Source: an uncultured Bacilli bacterium (GTDB lineage: Bacteria; Bacillota_I; Bacilli_A; RFN20; CAG-826). From it: a stretch of DNA of 64,000 nucleotides. The notes beneath the pieces are model-generated. The model had not been told where the DNA came from. It did not search any database and was given only the letters and a program-made list of their open reading frames with translations. The first letter of the stretch is position 1; each line of letters opens with the position of its first letter. The stretch covers positions 186,001 to 250,000 of the forward strand of contig CAKUXV010000002.1 in assembly GCA_934700895.1 (NCBI GenBank), given 5' to 3'. Shown here in pieces: positions 42,455 through 51,371 of the stretch. The position numbers and the translations under genes were made by a program.

Positions 42455-45052
42455 TCAAAGCAAAGTTTTCGCTTGGGAAACGGCCGTTTCAAATCCGTCT
42501 AAGTTTTTGGCGCTTCCAGAAGCCATTTCGGGTTTGCCACCCCCATTTCCACCAAGAAGCGGTGCCGTCGCCTTCATGATTTTTCCAGCTCCGATTTTCG
42601 CGCCTTTTCCGCCAGCGAAAACCACAAGGCTATATCCCTTGGAGCCCTTTCCACAAAGGAAGAGGACATAATCGGAATAAACCGATTTCAAGGAGTCGCC
42701 AAGTTTCATGACATCTCCGCGCTCCCCTTCCCCTTTCCAGGCAAGAAAATGAATGCCATCCACTTCTTCGAATTGGCCTTGAAGTTCATTCGCGGCCGAA
42801 AAAGACATTTTGTCTTTCAATTGATTCAATTCAGCTTGAAGTTCATTGACGCGTACTTCCAATTTCTTGATGGACTCAAGGACCGTATCATCCTTGGAAA
42901 GGGTTTCCGACTCCACGGAAGCCAAAACCTCGGATTTTCTACGTAAATATTGATAAGCGCCCAAGCTTGTACGTGCCTGAATTCTGCGAGTTCCGGCGGA
43001 GACGCTAGACTCGCTTTCTAGAACAAATAAGCCAATCTCGCTCGTGTTTTTAACATGGGTTCCCCCACAGAATTCTTTAGAAAAATCTTCAAAGCAAACA
43101 ACGCGAACGACCGAACCATACTTTTCGGAGAATTCCATTTCAGCGCCAAGGTTTTTCGCTTCTTCAACCGGCAAAATCTTGGTTTCTTCTGGGATCGACT
43201 CCGCAATTTTCTCATTCACCAAAGTCTCGATTTTACTCAAATCTTCCGAAGAAAGCTTGTCCATTGAAGTAAAGTCGAAACGAAGATAGTTTTCGTCGAC
43301 GTAACTTCCTTTTTGTTCCACGTGCTTTCCAAGAATTTCCGAGATTGCCGCATGAAGCAAATGGGTGGCGGAGTGGTTCCGTTCAATCAAATGGCGGCGT
43401 TTGGAATTCAAAACCAATTCCACTTCATCCCCCACGGAAAGATGTCCATATTGCAAATGAACATGGTGCAAATGTTGTCCGGCAGGAGCCTTGCCCACAT
43501 GAGTGATGGTTCCCAAAACCAAATCGTTTTTAAGGGTGCCCGTGTCGGAAACTTGTCCACCCATTTCGGCGTAGAAGGGGGTAAAATCGAAGGCGACGTC
43601 TCCTTCTTCGTCCATTTCTTCTACCGCATTTCCGTCCACGAATAAACCCGTGACCTTGGCCTTAAGGCTTTCTTGATCGTAGACGAATTCGCTTGGGGTT
43701 TTGAATTCGAGCAAATCTTTGGATTGTTTATGGAATGATTCAATGTCTCCTCTAGCGGCGCGAGCGCGTTCTTTTTGCTCTTCCATGCACTTCTTGAAGC
43801 CATCCATATCGGCCTTGACCCCATTTTCTTCGCAGATTTCTTTGGTCATATCGGCGGGGAAGCCATAGGTGTCGTAAAGCAAGAAAATGACGGAGCCTTC
43901 CAAGGTTTGTTTCCCTTCCATCTTTTGGCGAAGAATCTCTTCTCCCGTCGAAAGCGTCTTGATGAATTTCTTTTCTTCGTCGAGAACCATCTTGGAAACC
44001 AATTCCACTTTTTCCTCCAAATACGGATAGAAATCCTTGTATTCATCAGCGCAAACACGAATCAAGCGGTACATAAACGGTTCATTGATTCCCAGTTTTT
44101 GGCCATATCGCATCGCACGACGAATGATGCGACGCAAAACATATCCACGGCCTTCATTGGAGAAATAAGCTCCGTCGCCTAAAGCAAAGGTTAGGCAACG
44201 CGCGTGATCGGCGATGACGCGATACGCCATTTTGTTATCTCCTTCATAAGGCTGATGGCAAATCTCTTCCGCCGCTTTGATGATGGGCATGAATAAGTCC
44301 GTCTCGAAGTTGGTTTCCGTTCCCTGCAAAATGCAGGCAAGACGTTCCAAACCCGACCCGGTATCGATATTTTTGGAGGGAAGCTCTTTGTAATTTTCTC
44401 TAGCTACTCCAGCCTCGGAATTATATTGGGAGAAAACGATGTTCCAAATTTCGATATAGCGATCGTTTTCGATGTCCTCTTGCAGCATTTTAATTCCGAG
44501 GTGTTGGGGGTCATATTGTTCTCCACGGTCAAAGAACATTTCGGTATCCGGACCGCAGGGCCCTTCCCCGATTTCCCAGAAATTATCTTTAAGGGGGATG
44601 AGGTGTTCGGGATCCATGCCACAACGTACCCAAAGATCACGGGTTGCCGTGTCGTGAGGTTCGTAGGTAATATAGAGTTTTTCCTTTGGGATTCCAAAAC
44701 CAGTATTTTCGTTGGTTAGAATCTCATACGCCCAAGGGATGACCTCGTTACGGAAATAATCCCCAATCGAGAAATTCCCAAGCATTTCAAAGAAAGTGTG
44801 ATGACGCGCGGTATGGCCAACGTTTTCGATATCATTCGTACGAATGGATTTCTGAACATTGACGATTCGGCGGCAGGGCGGAACTTCGCTTCCATCAAAA
44901 TATTTCTTTAAACCCGTGACGCCGGCGTTGACCCAAAGAAGGGACTTATCCCCTTGTGGAATCAAATTGACGCCTGGAATATAGCGGTGTCCTTTGCTTT
45001 CGAAAAAAGAAATCCAGCGATTACGGATTTCCGAGCCTTTCATGTACTTCAT
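42455..45052 (-). CDS. alaS: Alanyl-tRNA synthetase
   Basis: An 865-residue class II synthetase. The catalytic domain begins KGSEIRNRWISFFESKGH, and the editing domain has HSATHLLHAA and the CGGTHVKNTSEIG zinc site. A coiled coil and the C-terminal C-Ala domain (KIGAGKIMKATAPLLGGNGG) complete the protein. It charges and proofreads tRNA-Ala. The ATG at 45052 is preceded by GGAGGAAAACC; a longer frame runs through the T-box terminator and is not real. Expression should rise when tRNA-Ala is uncharged. Confidence 0.97.
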   Translation of the reverse strand: MKYMKGSEIRNRWISFFESKGHRYIPGVNLIPQGDKSLLWVNAGVTGLKKYFDGSEVPPCRRIVNVQKSIRTNDIENVGHTARHHTFFEMLGNFSIGDYFRNEVIPWAYEILTNENTGFGIPKEKLYITYEPHDTATRDLWVRCGMDPEHLIPLKDNFWEIGEGPCGPDTEMFFDRGEQYDPQHLGIKMLQEDIENDRYIEIWNIVFSQYNSEAGVARENYKELPSKNIDTGSGLERLACILQGTETNFETDLFMPIIKAAEEICHQPYEGDNKMAYRVIADHARCLTFALGDGAYFSNEGRGYVLRRIIRRAMRYGQKLGINEPFMYRLIRVCADEYKDFYPYLEEKVELVSKMVLDEEKKFIKTLSTGEEILRQKMEGKQTLEGSVIFLLYDTYGFPADMTKEICEENGVKADMDGFKKCMEEQKERARAARGDIESFHKQSKDLLEFKTPSEFVYDQESLKAKVTGLFVDGNAVEEMDEEGDVAFDFTPFYAEMGGQVSDTGTLKNDLVLGTITHVGKAPAGQHLHHVHLQYGHLSVGDEVELVLNSKRRHLIERNHSATHLLHAAISEILGKHVEQKGSYVDENYLRFDFTSMDKLSSEDLSKIETLVNEKIAESIPEETKILPVEEAKNLGAEMEFSEKYGSVVRVVCFEDFSKEFCGGTHVKNTSEIGLFVLESESSVSAGTRRIQARTSLGAYQYLRRKSEVLASVESETLSKDDTVLESIKKLEVRVNELQAELNQLKDKMSFSAANELQGQFEEVDGIHFLAWKGEGERGDVMKLGDSLKSVYSDYVLFLCGKGSKGYSLVVFAGGKGAKIGAGKIMKATAPLLGGNGGGKPEMASGSAKNLDGFETAVSQAKTLL

Positions 45053-45061
45053 GGTTTTCCT

Positions 45062-45246
45062 CCAAAAAAATAAAACACCCGATCCGAAGGAACGCGACTG
45101 CGCGGTACCATCCTTCTTCACCGGTGTTGGTGCACTTGATTACCCCAATAACGCTGGGCGCGGCGGCATTACCCGCTTAAGGGGGAGTGGCAAATTCCCG
45201 ATAGGGAAATACTACACCTTTTGCCCGTGATTGGAATAGGGGGAAG
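45062..45246 (-). promoter_or_regulatory. T-box riboswitch leader of alaS
   Basis: On the minus strand AGGATGGTACCGCG (complement of 45101-45114) is the conserved T-box sequence that pairs with the acceptor end of uncharged tRNA. Downstream CGGGTGTTTTATTTTTTT closes a long hairpin with the upstream CACCGGTG, forming the terminator just before the alaS ribosome site. The 5' part (45130-45246) must hold stem I; I cannot place the Ala specifier with certainty. The element is compact, filling the whole gap after the upstream gene. Confidence 0.88.
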
Positions 45247-46680
45247 TTAAGCCTGAATCGGCAAGGGGTCCGAGTACATGCTCTTTCCTTCCGGCCAGGT
45301 GCGGTTAGGTTTATTGGGGTCTACCGTCTTATAGATATCGCCGGTCTTATTGAACCAAACGCTATCTTTTAAAACCGTGTTATTCGCGGAATTGTTGACG
45401 CTGACATTCCCAAGTGAATCATAATAAAGATTAATTCGCCCATTCAAATCATAAGGAGTTCCAACCTTACCTTTTTGATTTAGGAAATCGCCATACGTCG
45501 TGCAAAATACATTACTTGTATATTTTGCAATATTATCAATCGTCGCTTGATATGGCATGAGGTTATCCCCATCGGTCGTGAATTCACTGACACCCGCTGA
45601 CGCGCAAATGGCTACGACTTCTGGAGTAATTCTTTCATAGAGCTCTTTGGGATTGGCGTTGATCGATCCGTGATGACCAGTCTTGAACAAGCGGACATGC
45701 CCTAAACTTGGGTTCAAATCGAGCAATGAGGTAATCCCGGACTCTTCCAAATCGCCAGTAAAAAGGAATTGAGAGTCTCCTTGATGGAACAAAGTGACAA
45801 CGGAATTGTTGTTTTCTTCCGTGCTTCCCGTTTCATGATATTTTGTTTTAAGGAATTCCATGGAGAGATTCCTGCCAAGAGGAATCACAGGATTCCCCGC
45901 GTTACTATTTTCCAAATTATCGATAGTTGACCATTTCGTCCCTTTTGAGACGGCAAATTCGCGGGAAACGACGTACTTATAAGCTTCTGTTGTATTGCCG
46001 AAAAAGGAAGAAGAAACATCCGCATTGTGGAGTTTTACTACTTTTTTATTGCTATCGACGGTCGTTTTGTTCATATAGGCGAAATCAATATATTGGTCCA
46101 CTTTAAATTGGTAAAGAATTCCGTCTCTGCCACCATCAAAGGCACTATCAACATTTCCGAACATCCCGGAATAATGATCGCTATGGGCATGGGTGCAAAT
46201 AACGTATTCTAGTTTCCCGTCCGTCACGTATTCTTTCAATGCCTTAACGATCGTTGGGGCGGACCCGGACTTCGATCCCGCGTCGATTAAGATATCGTTC
46301 TCGCCCGCCTTAATATAGATGGAATCGCCATTATTCGCATTTCCCAAGGTTAAGAAATGAAAAGAGATGGGATCCATTTCCTTTGATTCCGATGAATCGC
46401 TAGAAGTCGAGGAGTAGGAAGGGGAGGAGGACGAGGAGGAAGCATCGCTGCTAGAAGGAGGAACCACCCACGAACTGGAACTGTCTTCCTTTGAATCCTT
46501 GCCCGGCCCAGCAACGGGATGTTTTGGCAAATAGTAGAAATAATAAAATCCAGCACCCCCTCCCACGACGAGCAAGACGACCAAAGCCACAATCAAAAAA
46601 ACAACGGGATGCTTCTTCGCAGCTTTTTTGACTTCTTTTTTAACGACTTTTTTCGTGGATGTTTTCTTTTTCTTTGCCAT
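45247..46680 (-). CDS. Surface-anchored ComEC-like metallo-beta-lactamase protein
   Basis: A 477-residue protein. A Lys-rich cytoplasmic start leads to one membrane helix (about residues 26-50), then a Ser-rich linker (about 60-100). A metallo-beta-lactamase domain of the ComEC C-terminal type follows: NNGDSIYIKAG, DILIDAGS, THAHSDHYSG, FTGDLEESG and TGHHGSINAN. The anchor and Ser linker place the enzyme outside the cell. ComEC relatives act on nucleic acids, so an extracellular nuclease or phosphodiesterase is plausible but unproven. It lies between mnmA and the alaS T-box. Confidence 0.8.
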   Translation of the reverse strand: MAKKKKTSTKKVVKKEVKKAAKKHPVVFLIVALVVLLVVGGGAGFYYFYYLPKHPVAGPGKDSKEDSSSSWVVPPSSSDASSSSSSPSYSSTSSDSSESKEMDPISFHFLTLGNANNGDSIYIKAGENDILIDAGSKSGSAPTIVKALKEYVTDGKLEYVICTHAHSDHYSGMFGNVDSAFDGGRDGILYQFKVDQYIDFAYMNKTTVDSNKKVVKLHNADVSSSFFGNTTEAYKYVVSREFAVSKGTKWSTIDNLENSNAGNPVIPLGRNLSMEFLKTKYHETGSTEENNNSVVTLFHQGDSQFLFTGDLEESGITSLLDLNPSLGHVRLFKTGHHGSINANPKELYERITPEVVAICASAGVSEFTTDGDNLMPYQATIDNIAKYTSNVFCTTYGDFLNQKGKVGTPYDLNGRINLYYDSLGNVSVNNSANNTVLKDSVWFNKTGDIYKTVDPNKPNRTWPEGKSMYSDPLPIQA

Positions 46681-46685
46681 AGGTC

Positions 46686-47819
46686 TTATTCCTTGTCGGT
46701 GCGAACTCCGTTTCGATACGTAGCCTCAATGATGCCTCCGCCTAGCATTTTCTCTCCGTCATAGAAAACAGCGATTTGTCCAGGCGTCACCGCCTCAACC
46801 GGGTGTTCATAGGTTAGGCGAATGCGCTCCCCTTCCAAGCGAAGCTCGCAGAATTGATCGGGTTGGCGATAACGGAATTTCACCCCGACGCGAATCGGAT
46901 TTGCAGGCTTATCACCGATCCAATTGATAGAATCCACATCGCAGGCATCGCTTTCTAGTAAGTAACGTTCGGAGGGATGGGCAACATAGAGGATATTTTT
47001 CTTCACATCCTTCCGATAGATGAAGAAAGCACCCTCTTCTTCCCCTTTAATTCCTCCGACACCAAGTCCCTTATGCTGGCCAAGCGTGTAATAAAGGACG
47101 CCAGAATGTTCGCCCACAACCTTGCCGGTTTTGCCTTCGACAATTTTTCCTTTTTTCGCAGGAAAATAGTTTTGAAGAAAGAGTTTAAAATTTCTTTCCC
47201 CGATAAAGCAAACCCCCGTCGAGTCTTTTTTGTCCATCACCGATTCCAACTCCAAATCATGGGCAATTTGGCGCACTTCCGGTTTGGTGATATCGGAAAG
47301 GGGGAAGAAGCAGCTGCGGATTTGAGACTCGTTAATTTGCGATAAAAAATAGGATTGGTCTTTGTTTTTATCCGCGGCTTTATAGAGATAGCTGATTCCG
47401 TTCTCGTCGACCCTTTTGGCGTAGTGCCCCATGGCAATCGCATCGAACCCTTGTTCTTTAGCAAAATTTAAAAAAGAGTCAAATTTGATATATTTATTGC
47501 AAAAAACATCGGGATTTGGGGTTCTTCCTTTTTCATATTCCTTCAAAAAATAGGAAAAAACATGATCCCAGTACTCTTTGACAAAATCGCAACGGAGCAA
47601 GGGGATCCCAAGTTTTTCCGCGACCTTTTTGGCGTCTTCGTAATCTTTTTCCTGCGGGCATTGGCCTTGTCCGAGAGTGGGGTTGCCCAAATAGTCGTTA
47701 TTGGCCAAGGCATCCCAATTCCGCATGAAGCCACCGACGACTTCATGACCTTGTTTTTGCAATAAATACGCCGCAACCGCGCTATCAACGCCGCCGCTTA
47801 ATCCAACGAGAATTTTCAT
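46686..47819 (-). CDS. mnmA: tRNA-specific 2-thiouridylase MnmA
   Basis: A 377-residue enzyme that thiolates U34 of Lys, Glu and Gln tRNAs. The PP-loop is GLSGGVDSAVAA. The nucleophile cysteine is in NPDVFCNKYIKF and the persulfide cysteine in TGVCFIGERNF. The C-terminal barrel includes VEAVTPGQIAVFYDG. It overlaps dtd by 4 bases and ends 5 bases before the surface metallo-beta-lactamase gene. Confidence 0.96.
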   Translation of the reverse strand: MKILVGLSGGVDSAVAAYLLQKQGHEVVGGFMRNWDALANNDYLGNPTLGQGQCPQEKDYEDAKKVAEKLGIPLLRCDFVKEYWDHVFSYFLKEYEKGRTPNPDVFCNKYIKFDSFLNFAKEQGFDAIAMGHYAKRVDENGISYLYKAADKNKDQSYFLSQINESQIRSCFFPLSDITKPEVRQIAHDLELESVMDKKDSTGVCFIGERNFKLFLQNYFPAKKGKIVEGKTGKVVGEHSGVLYYTLGQHKGLGVGGIKGEEEGAFFIYRKDVKKNILYVAHPSERYLLESDACDVDSINWIGDKPANPIRVGVKFRYRQPDQFCELRLEGERIRLTYEHPVEAVTPGQIAVFYDGEKMLGGGIIEATYRNGVRTDKE

Positions 47820-48271
47820 TTTTCAAATAGCTCCTTTGAATCGAGAACTAGCGTAAAAGGACCCTCATTTTCTAAGGATACCACCATATTTGTTTGGAAT
47901 ACGCCACCTTGTAAGGAAGGAACCAGTTTTTTTAGATAAGAATAGAATTCTTCGTATAAAACCCTCGCTTCATCGGGGCGCATGGCGGAAACAAACGACG
48001 GGCGATTCCCTTCTTGGACCGAGCCGTATAAAGTGAACTGAGAGACCGAAAGAATGGAGCCGCCCACTTGGGAAAGCGAAAGGTTGGTTTTCCCGTCTTC
48101 ATCGGGAAAAACGCGAAGTTTGACGATTTTATCCGCCATTTTTTTGGCGATTTGCATATCGTCCCCAGGAGTGAGGCCCACCAAAAGCAAATACCCTTTT
48201 CCAATAGAAGAGACGATTTGCTCGTCAATAGAAACCGAGGCCCGACGGACTAATTGAACAACGACTTTCAT
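47816..48271 (-). CDS. dtd: D-aminoacyl-tRNA deacylase
   Basis: A 151-residue DTD protein that removes D-amino acids (and glycine) from tRNA. The SQFTLYGSVQEGNRPSF motif carries the conserved Ser-Gln. The usual Gly-cisPro region near the C-terminus reads ENEGPFTLVLDS. AAGGGG precedes the start. It sits between pdp and mnmA, adjacent to tRNA-quality genes. Confidence 0.93.
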   Translation of the reverse strand: MKVVVQLVRRASVSIDEQIVSSIGKGYLLLVGLTPGDDMQIAKKMADKIVKLRVFPDEDGKTNLSLSQVGGSILSVSQFTLYGSVQEGNRPSFVSAMRPDEARVLYEEFYSYLKKLVPSLQGGVFQTNMVVSLENEGPFTLVLDSKELFEK

Positions 48272-48283
48272 GAGGGAACCCCT

Positions 48284-49585
48284 TTATCGAAGATAGGAAT
48301 GAATCACTTCAAGAGAAGAAACGGGCCAAGAGGTGACTTCAAAGGCGTCATGCACTTCATTCCATACATTGGCAACGCCTTCTTTGTTGGTATGACAGGT
48401 AGCTAATACATCACCTTTTTTCACGAAATCGCCCACTTTCTTGGATAAGACGATGCCCGCGGACATATCGATTTGATCCTGCATCGTTTCTCTTCCAGCA
48501 CCTAATTTCATCGCGGAGACACCAATTTTCAAGGAGTCGATGCGTTGAATATAGCCTTCTTTCTCCGCTATAACCGGATGAGCATATTTGGCCATGGGGA
48601 ATAAAGAGGGGTCTTTTAGATAGGAGACGTCTCCCCCTTGGGCCTCGAACAATTCCACAAGCTTATTAAAACCGCTGCCATCGGCAATCGCTTGGGCAAT
48701 CCGTTTCTTTCCCGACTCCAAATCGCAAACTAGATGCGCCTGTTCCAACATGATTCCACCGGCGTATTCCACGAGTTCCACCAAATCTTTTGGCCCATGC
48801 CCTTGAAGGGTTGCAATCGCTTCTTTCACTTCCAGGGAATTGCCAACGGCAAAGCCCAAAGGCTGCTCCATGTCCGTCAAAATCGCGCGTGTATCACGAT
48901 GCAAAGCATCGCCGATTTGAACCATGGTTTTGGCTAAACGCTCGGCATCTTCGATTGATTTCATGAAAGCACCGCTACCAAATTTGACGTCCAGTAAAAT
49001 GGTATCCGCACCAGAAGCGAGCTTTTTGGACATGATGGAGGAGGCGATTAAAGGGATCGAATTGACCGTTCCAGTGACATCGCGAAGCGCATAAAGTTTC
49101 TTGTCAGCAGGATCAATATCCACGGTCTGACCCGCAATCGCAATGCCAATCCGGCGCACTTGGTTTTTGAATTCTTCTTCGCTAAGACCAATTCGCATCC
49201 CGGGAACGCTTTCCATTTTGTCGAGAGTTCCGCCGGTATGACCAAGGCCTCTTCCGCTCATCTTGGCTAATTTGGCTCCGCAAGCGGCCACTAAGGGCCC
49301 GAGAACTAAACTCGTTTTGTCTCCGACTCCTCCCGTGGAATGCTTATCGACTTTCACGCCCGGGATATCGCTTAAATCAATGGTTTCTCCGCTGTGCATC
49401 ATCGCATCGGTCAAATCGGCGATTTCTCGCATCTCCATCCCTTGGAAAACAATGGCCATCGCCAATGCGGAGGCTTGGTAATCGGGAATCTCTCCTTTTG
49501 CATAGCCGTTGACGAAGAAAAAAATTTCTTCTCGAGACAGGGCTTTGCCGTCCCGCTTTGTTTCAATAATATCTACCATTCTCAT
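48284..49585 (-). CDS. pdp: Pyrimidine-nucleoside phosphorylase
   Basis: A 433-residue enzyme cleaving uridine and thymidine with phosphate. The glycosyltransferase-family signature is KVDKHSTGGVGDKTSL, followed by MSGRGLGHTGGTLDK. With cdd and deoC it makes a nucleoside salvage set. The first ATG (49585) has TAAAAT 7 bases upstream and no Shine-Dalgarno; an ATG two codons later is an alternative. It is divergent from rsmF and heads the pdp-dtd-mnmA unit. Confidence 0.95.
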   Translation of the reverse strand: MRMVDIIETKRDGKALSREEIFFFVNGYAKGEIPDYQASALAMAIVFQGMEMREIADLTDAMMHSGETIDLSDIPGVKVDKHSTGGVGDKTSLVLGPLVAACGAKLAKMSGRGLGHTGGTLDKMESVPGMRIGLSEEEFKNQVRRIGIAIAGQTVDIDPADKKLYALRDVTGTVNSIPLIASSIMSKKLASGADTILLDVKFGSGAFMKSIEDAERLAKTMVQIGDALHRDTRAILTDMEQPLGFAVGNSLEVKEAIATLQGHGPKDLVELVEYAGGIMLEQAHLVCDLESGKKRIAQAIADGSGFNKLVELFEAQGGDVSYLKDPSLFPMAKYAHPVIAEKEGYIQRIDSLKIGVSAMKLGAGRETMQDQIDMSAGIVLSKKVGDFVKKGDVLATCHTNKEGVANVWNEVHDAFEVTSWPVSSLEVIHSYLR

Positions 49586-49592
49586 AATCTTT

Positions 49593-49598
49593 ATTTTA
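49593..49598 (-). promoter_or_regulatory. -10 box 7 bases before pdp
   Basis: On the minus strand TAAAAT, 7 bases, then ATG. No Shine-Dalgarno follows and the -35 is weak. Confidence 0.45.
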
Positions 49599-49633
49599 AT
49601 GCAAAGCCTCTTTCTTTAACACCCTATTGCGAA

Positions 49634-49639
49634 TATGAT
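49634..49639 (+). promoter_or_regulatory. -10 box 6 bases before the rRNA methyltransferase gene
   Basis: TATGAT, 6 bases, then ATG at 49646. No Shine-Dalgarno is present. It is arranged back to back with the pdp box. Confidence 0.45.
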
Positions 49640-49645
49640 TTTGCC

Positions 49646-50953
49646 ATGGATTTTGCTTCCCATTTACTCGCCCATTATTCTTCGGACTTTGTCGATAAAC
49701 TGTTGGGATCCCTTCAAGGGGAACCGACCCATTGTCTTGTTTTAAATACCAACAAAATGAAGGACCAAGAGCTTCTTGAACGTGTCCCCTCCTTATCCCC
49801 TCACCCATTTATTCCCCACGCCTATTTTTATTTCAAAAAAGAATGGGAAGCGGGAAAATCCCTTTTTTATGATTTGGGGTGCTTTTCGATTCAAGACGCT
49901 TCCGCGATGATGGTTCCGTACTTTTTGAAACCTCGCCCAGGAGAAACCGTCTTGGATTTCTGTGCCGCTCCCGGAGGAAAAACCATCTTCATGAGCTTAG
50001 GGATGGAGCAAAACGGGCTCGTGGTTGCTAACGACTTATCTTTCCCTCGCGCCAAGGCGTTATCTCAAAACGTAGAGCGAATGGGATTAGGGAATGTTGC
50101 CGTTATTTCCGATAACCTTGTCAAAAAGAAAGGGGAATGGAACGAGATTTTTGACAAAATACTCCTTGATGCCCCTTGTTCGGGAAGCGCCATGTTTCGA
50201 AAAGACGAAGAGGCCAAGCGCAGTTGGAGCATGGACAAAGTCCTTCGCTGTGCCTCGATCCAAAGCAAATTGTTGGATTTAGCCGCTTCCTTTTTAAAAC
50301 CAGGCGGCGTCTTGGCTTATAGCACCTGTTCTTTTTCCTACGAAGAAAACGAAGGAAACATCGCTTCTTTCTTATCCTCCCACCCCGAAATGAAAGCGTT
50401 GCCCCTCCCTTTGGATGGCCCTTTGTTCCGTCACGATGAAACCATAAAAGAAGGCATTCACCTCGATCCCGGCACTTTTCCCGGGGAGGGGCAATATCTT
50501 TGTCTTCTCCAAAAAGAGGGCAGCCCCCTTTCTTCCAGTCCTTTCCATATCAAAACAAACAATAAAATCGATGCTTTTTTAGCCGCGTATGGGATTGTCC
50601 ATCGCACGAACATTCTTCGAAACGGCCTCTACTCCTCTTTATCTTTGCCTTTTGACCCCGGTGATTCCCCCTTGCTACGATACGGGGTTCGAGTCTTTGA
50701 AGACAAGGAGCATGCCGTTCCGGAATTTGCGCTTAGTCGATATCTTTCTTCCGCCGTTTCCACCCCCTTAACGAAGGAGCAAGCGAAAAAATACTTAAAC
50801 GGCGAAGCAATCCCGCTCCCGGAAGCCAAAGAAGGTTTTGCTATCGTTTCTTATCAAAACAAAAATCTTGGTTGGGTAAAATGCGTTCATGGTATCGCAA
50901 AAAACCATTACCCCAAAGGACTCCGCCACTCCTATTCTCTCAGTGAGTTTTAA
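49646..50953 (+). CDS. RsmF/RsmB-type rRNA cytosine-C5 methyltransferase (NOL1/NOP2/Sun family)
   Basis: A 435-residue protein. The SAM-binding motif is LDFCAAPGGKT, motif IV with the first catalytic cysteine is LDAPCSGSAMFRKD, and motif VI with the second is YSTCSFSYEENEG. A C-terminal RNA-binding extension (about residues 300-435) resembles the RsmF/YebU group, which makes m5C in 16S rRNA. The exact target base is uncertain. The ATG at 49646 is chosen by homology; the longer frame upstream overlaps pdp. It ends with a 14-base convergent overlap. Confidence 0.9.
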   Translation: MDFASHLLAHYSSDFVDKLLGSLQGEPTHCLVLNTNKMKDQELLERVPSLSPHPFIPHAYFYFKKEWEAGKSLFYDLGCFSIQDASAMMVPYFLKPRPGETVLDFCAAPGGKTIFMSLGMEQNGLVVANDLSFPRAKALSQNVERMGLGNVAVISDNLVKKKGEWNEIFDKILLDAPCSGSAMFRKDEEAKRSWSMDKVLRCASIQSKLLDLAASFLKPGGVLAYSTCSFSYEENEGNIASFLSSHPEMKALPLPLDGPLFRHDETIKEGIHLDPGTFPGEGQYLCLLQKEGSPLSSSPFHIKTNNKIDAFLAAYGIVHRTNILRNGLYSSLSLPFDPGDSPLLRYGVRVFEDKEHAVPEFALSRYLSSAVSTPLTKEQAKKYLNGEAIPLPEAKEGFAIVSYQNKNLGWVKCVHGIAKNHYPKGLRHSYSLSEF

Positions 50954-51371
50954 ATTCGTCTCGATAACTTTTTAAGGTCAAAACGGAAATGGCGATGACG
51001 CAGGCGCCAATCACCAACAACGAAATCATGAATTCGTAGCCTTTTAGAAAAAAGCCAATCGGCAATGCCGCCACCATCCCAAGACCTCCAAAAACAATTC
51101 CCACAATCGAATTGATTTTTAAAAATCGGGCTCTGCGGGATAAAAACCCGAAAGAGGATAACGAATAGATCACCATGGCAAGACAAAACACCCCATAGGG
51201 GAGGCACCAAGGCAAAAAATAGGAAATTCCGCTTTCGCTTTCCCTTCCTTGATAAAGAGGATAAAACATCGCCACAAAACTAATCGCCCCATAGACAACA
51301 AGGCTCGTAGAAAGCGTCTTGGATAGGCTTAAGGTAGGGGAATGGGTTCGATCGTTGCGAGAAGGGTTCAT
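50940..51371 (-). CDS. Unrecognised four-helix membrane protein
   Basis: A 143-residue protein with four hydrophobic segments at about residues 22-42, 50-72, 85-105 and 112-132, and short charged ends. I recognise no family motif. It overlaps plsC by 4 bases, so it is coupled to lipid synthesis, and it overlaps the end of the convergent methyltransferase gene by 14 bases. Function unknown. Confidence 0.65.
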   Translation of the reverse strand: MNPSRNDRTHSPTLSLSKTLSTSLVVYGAISFVAMFYPLYQGRESESGISYFLPWCLPYGVFCLAMVIYSLSSFGFLSRRARFLKINSIVGIVFGGLGMVAALPIGFFLKGYEFMISLLVIGACVIAISVLTLKSYRDEFKTH

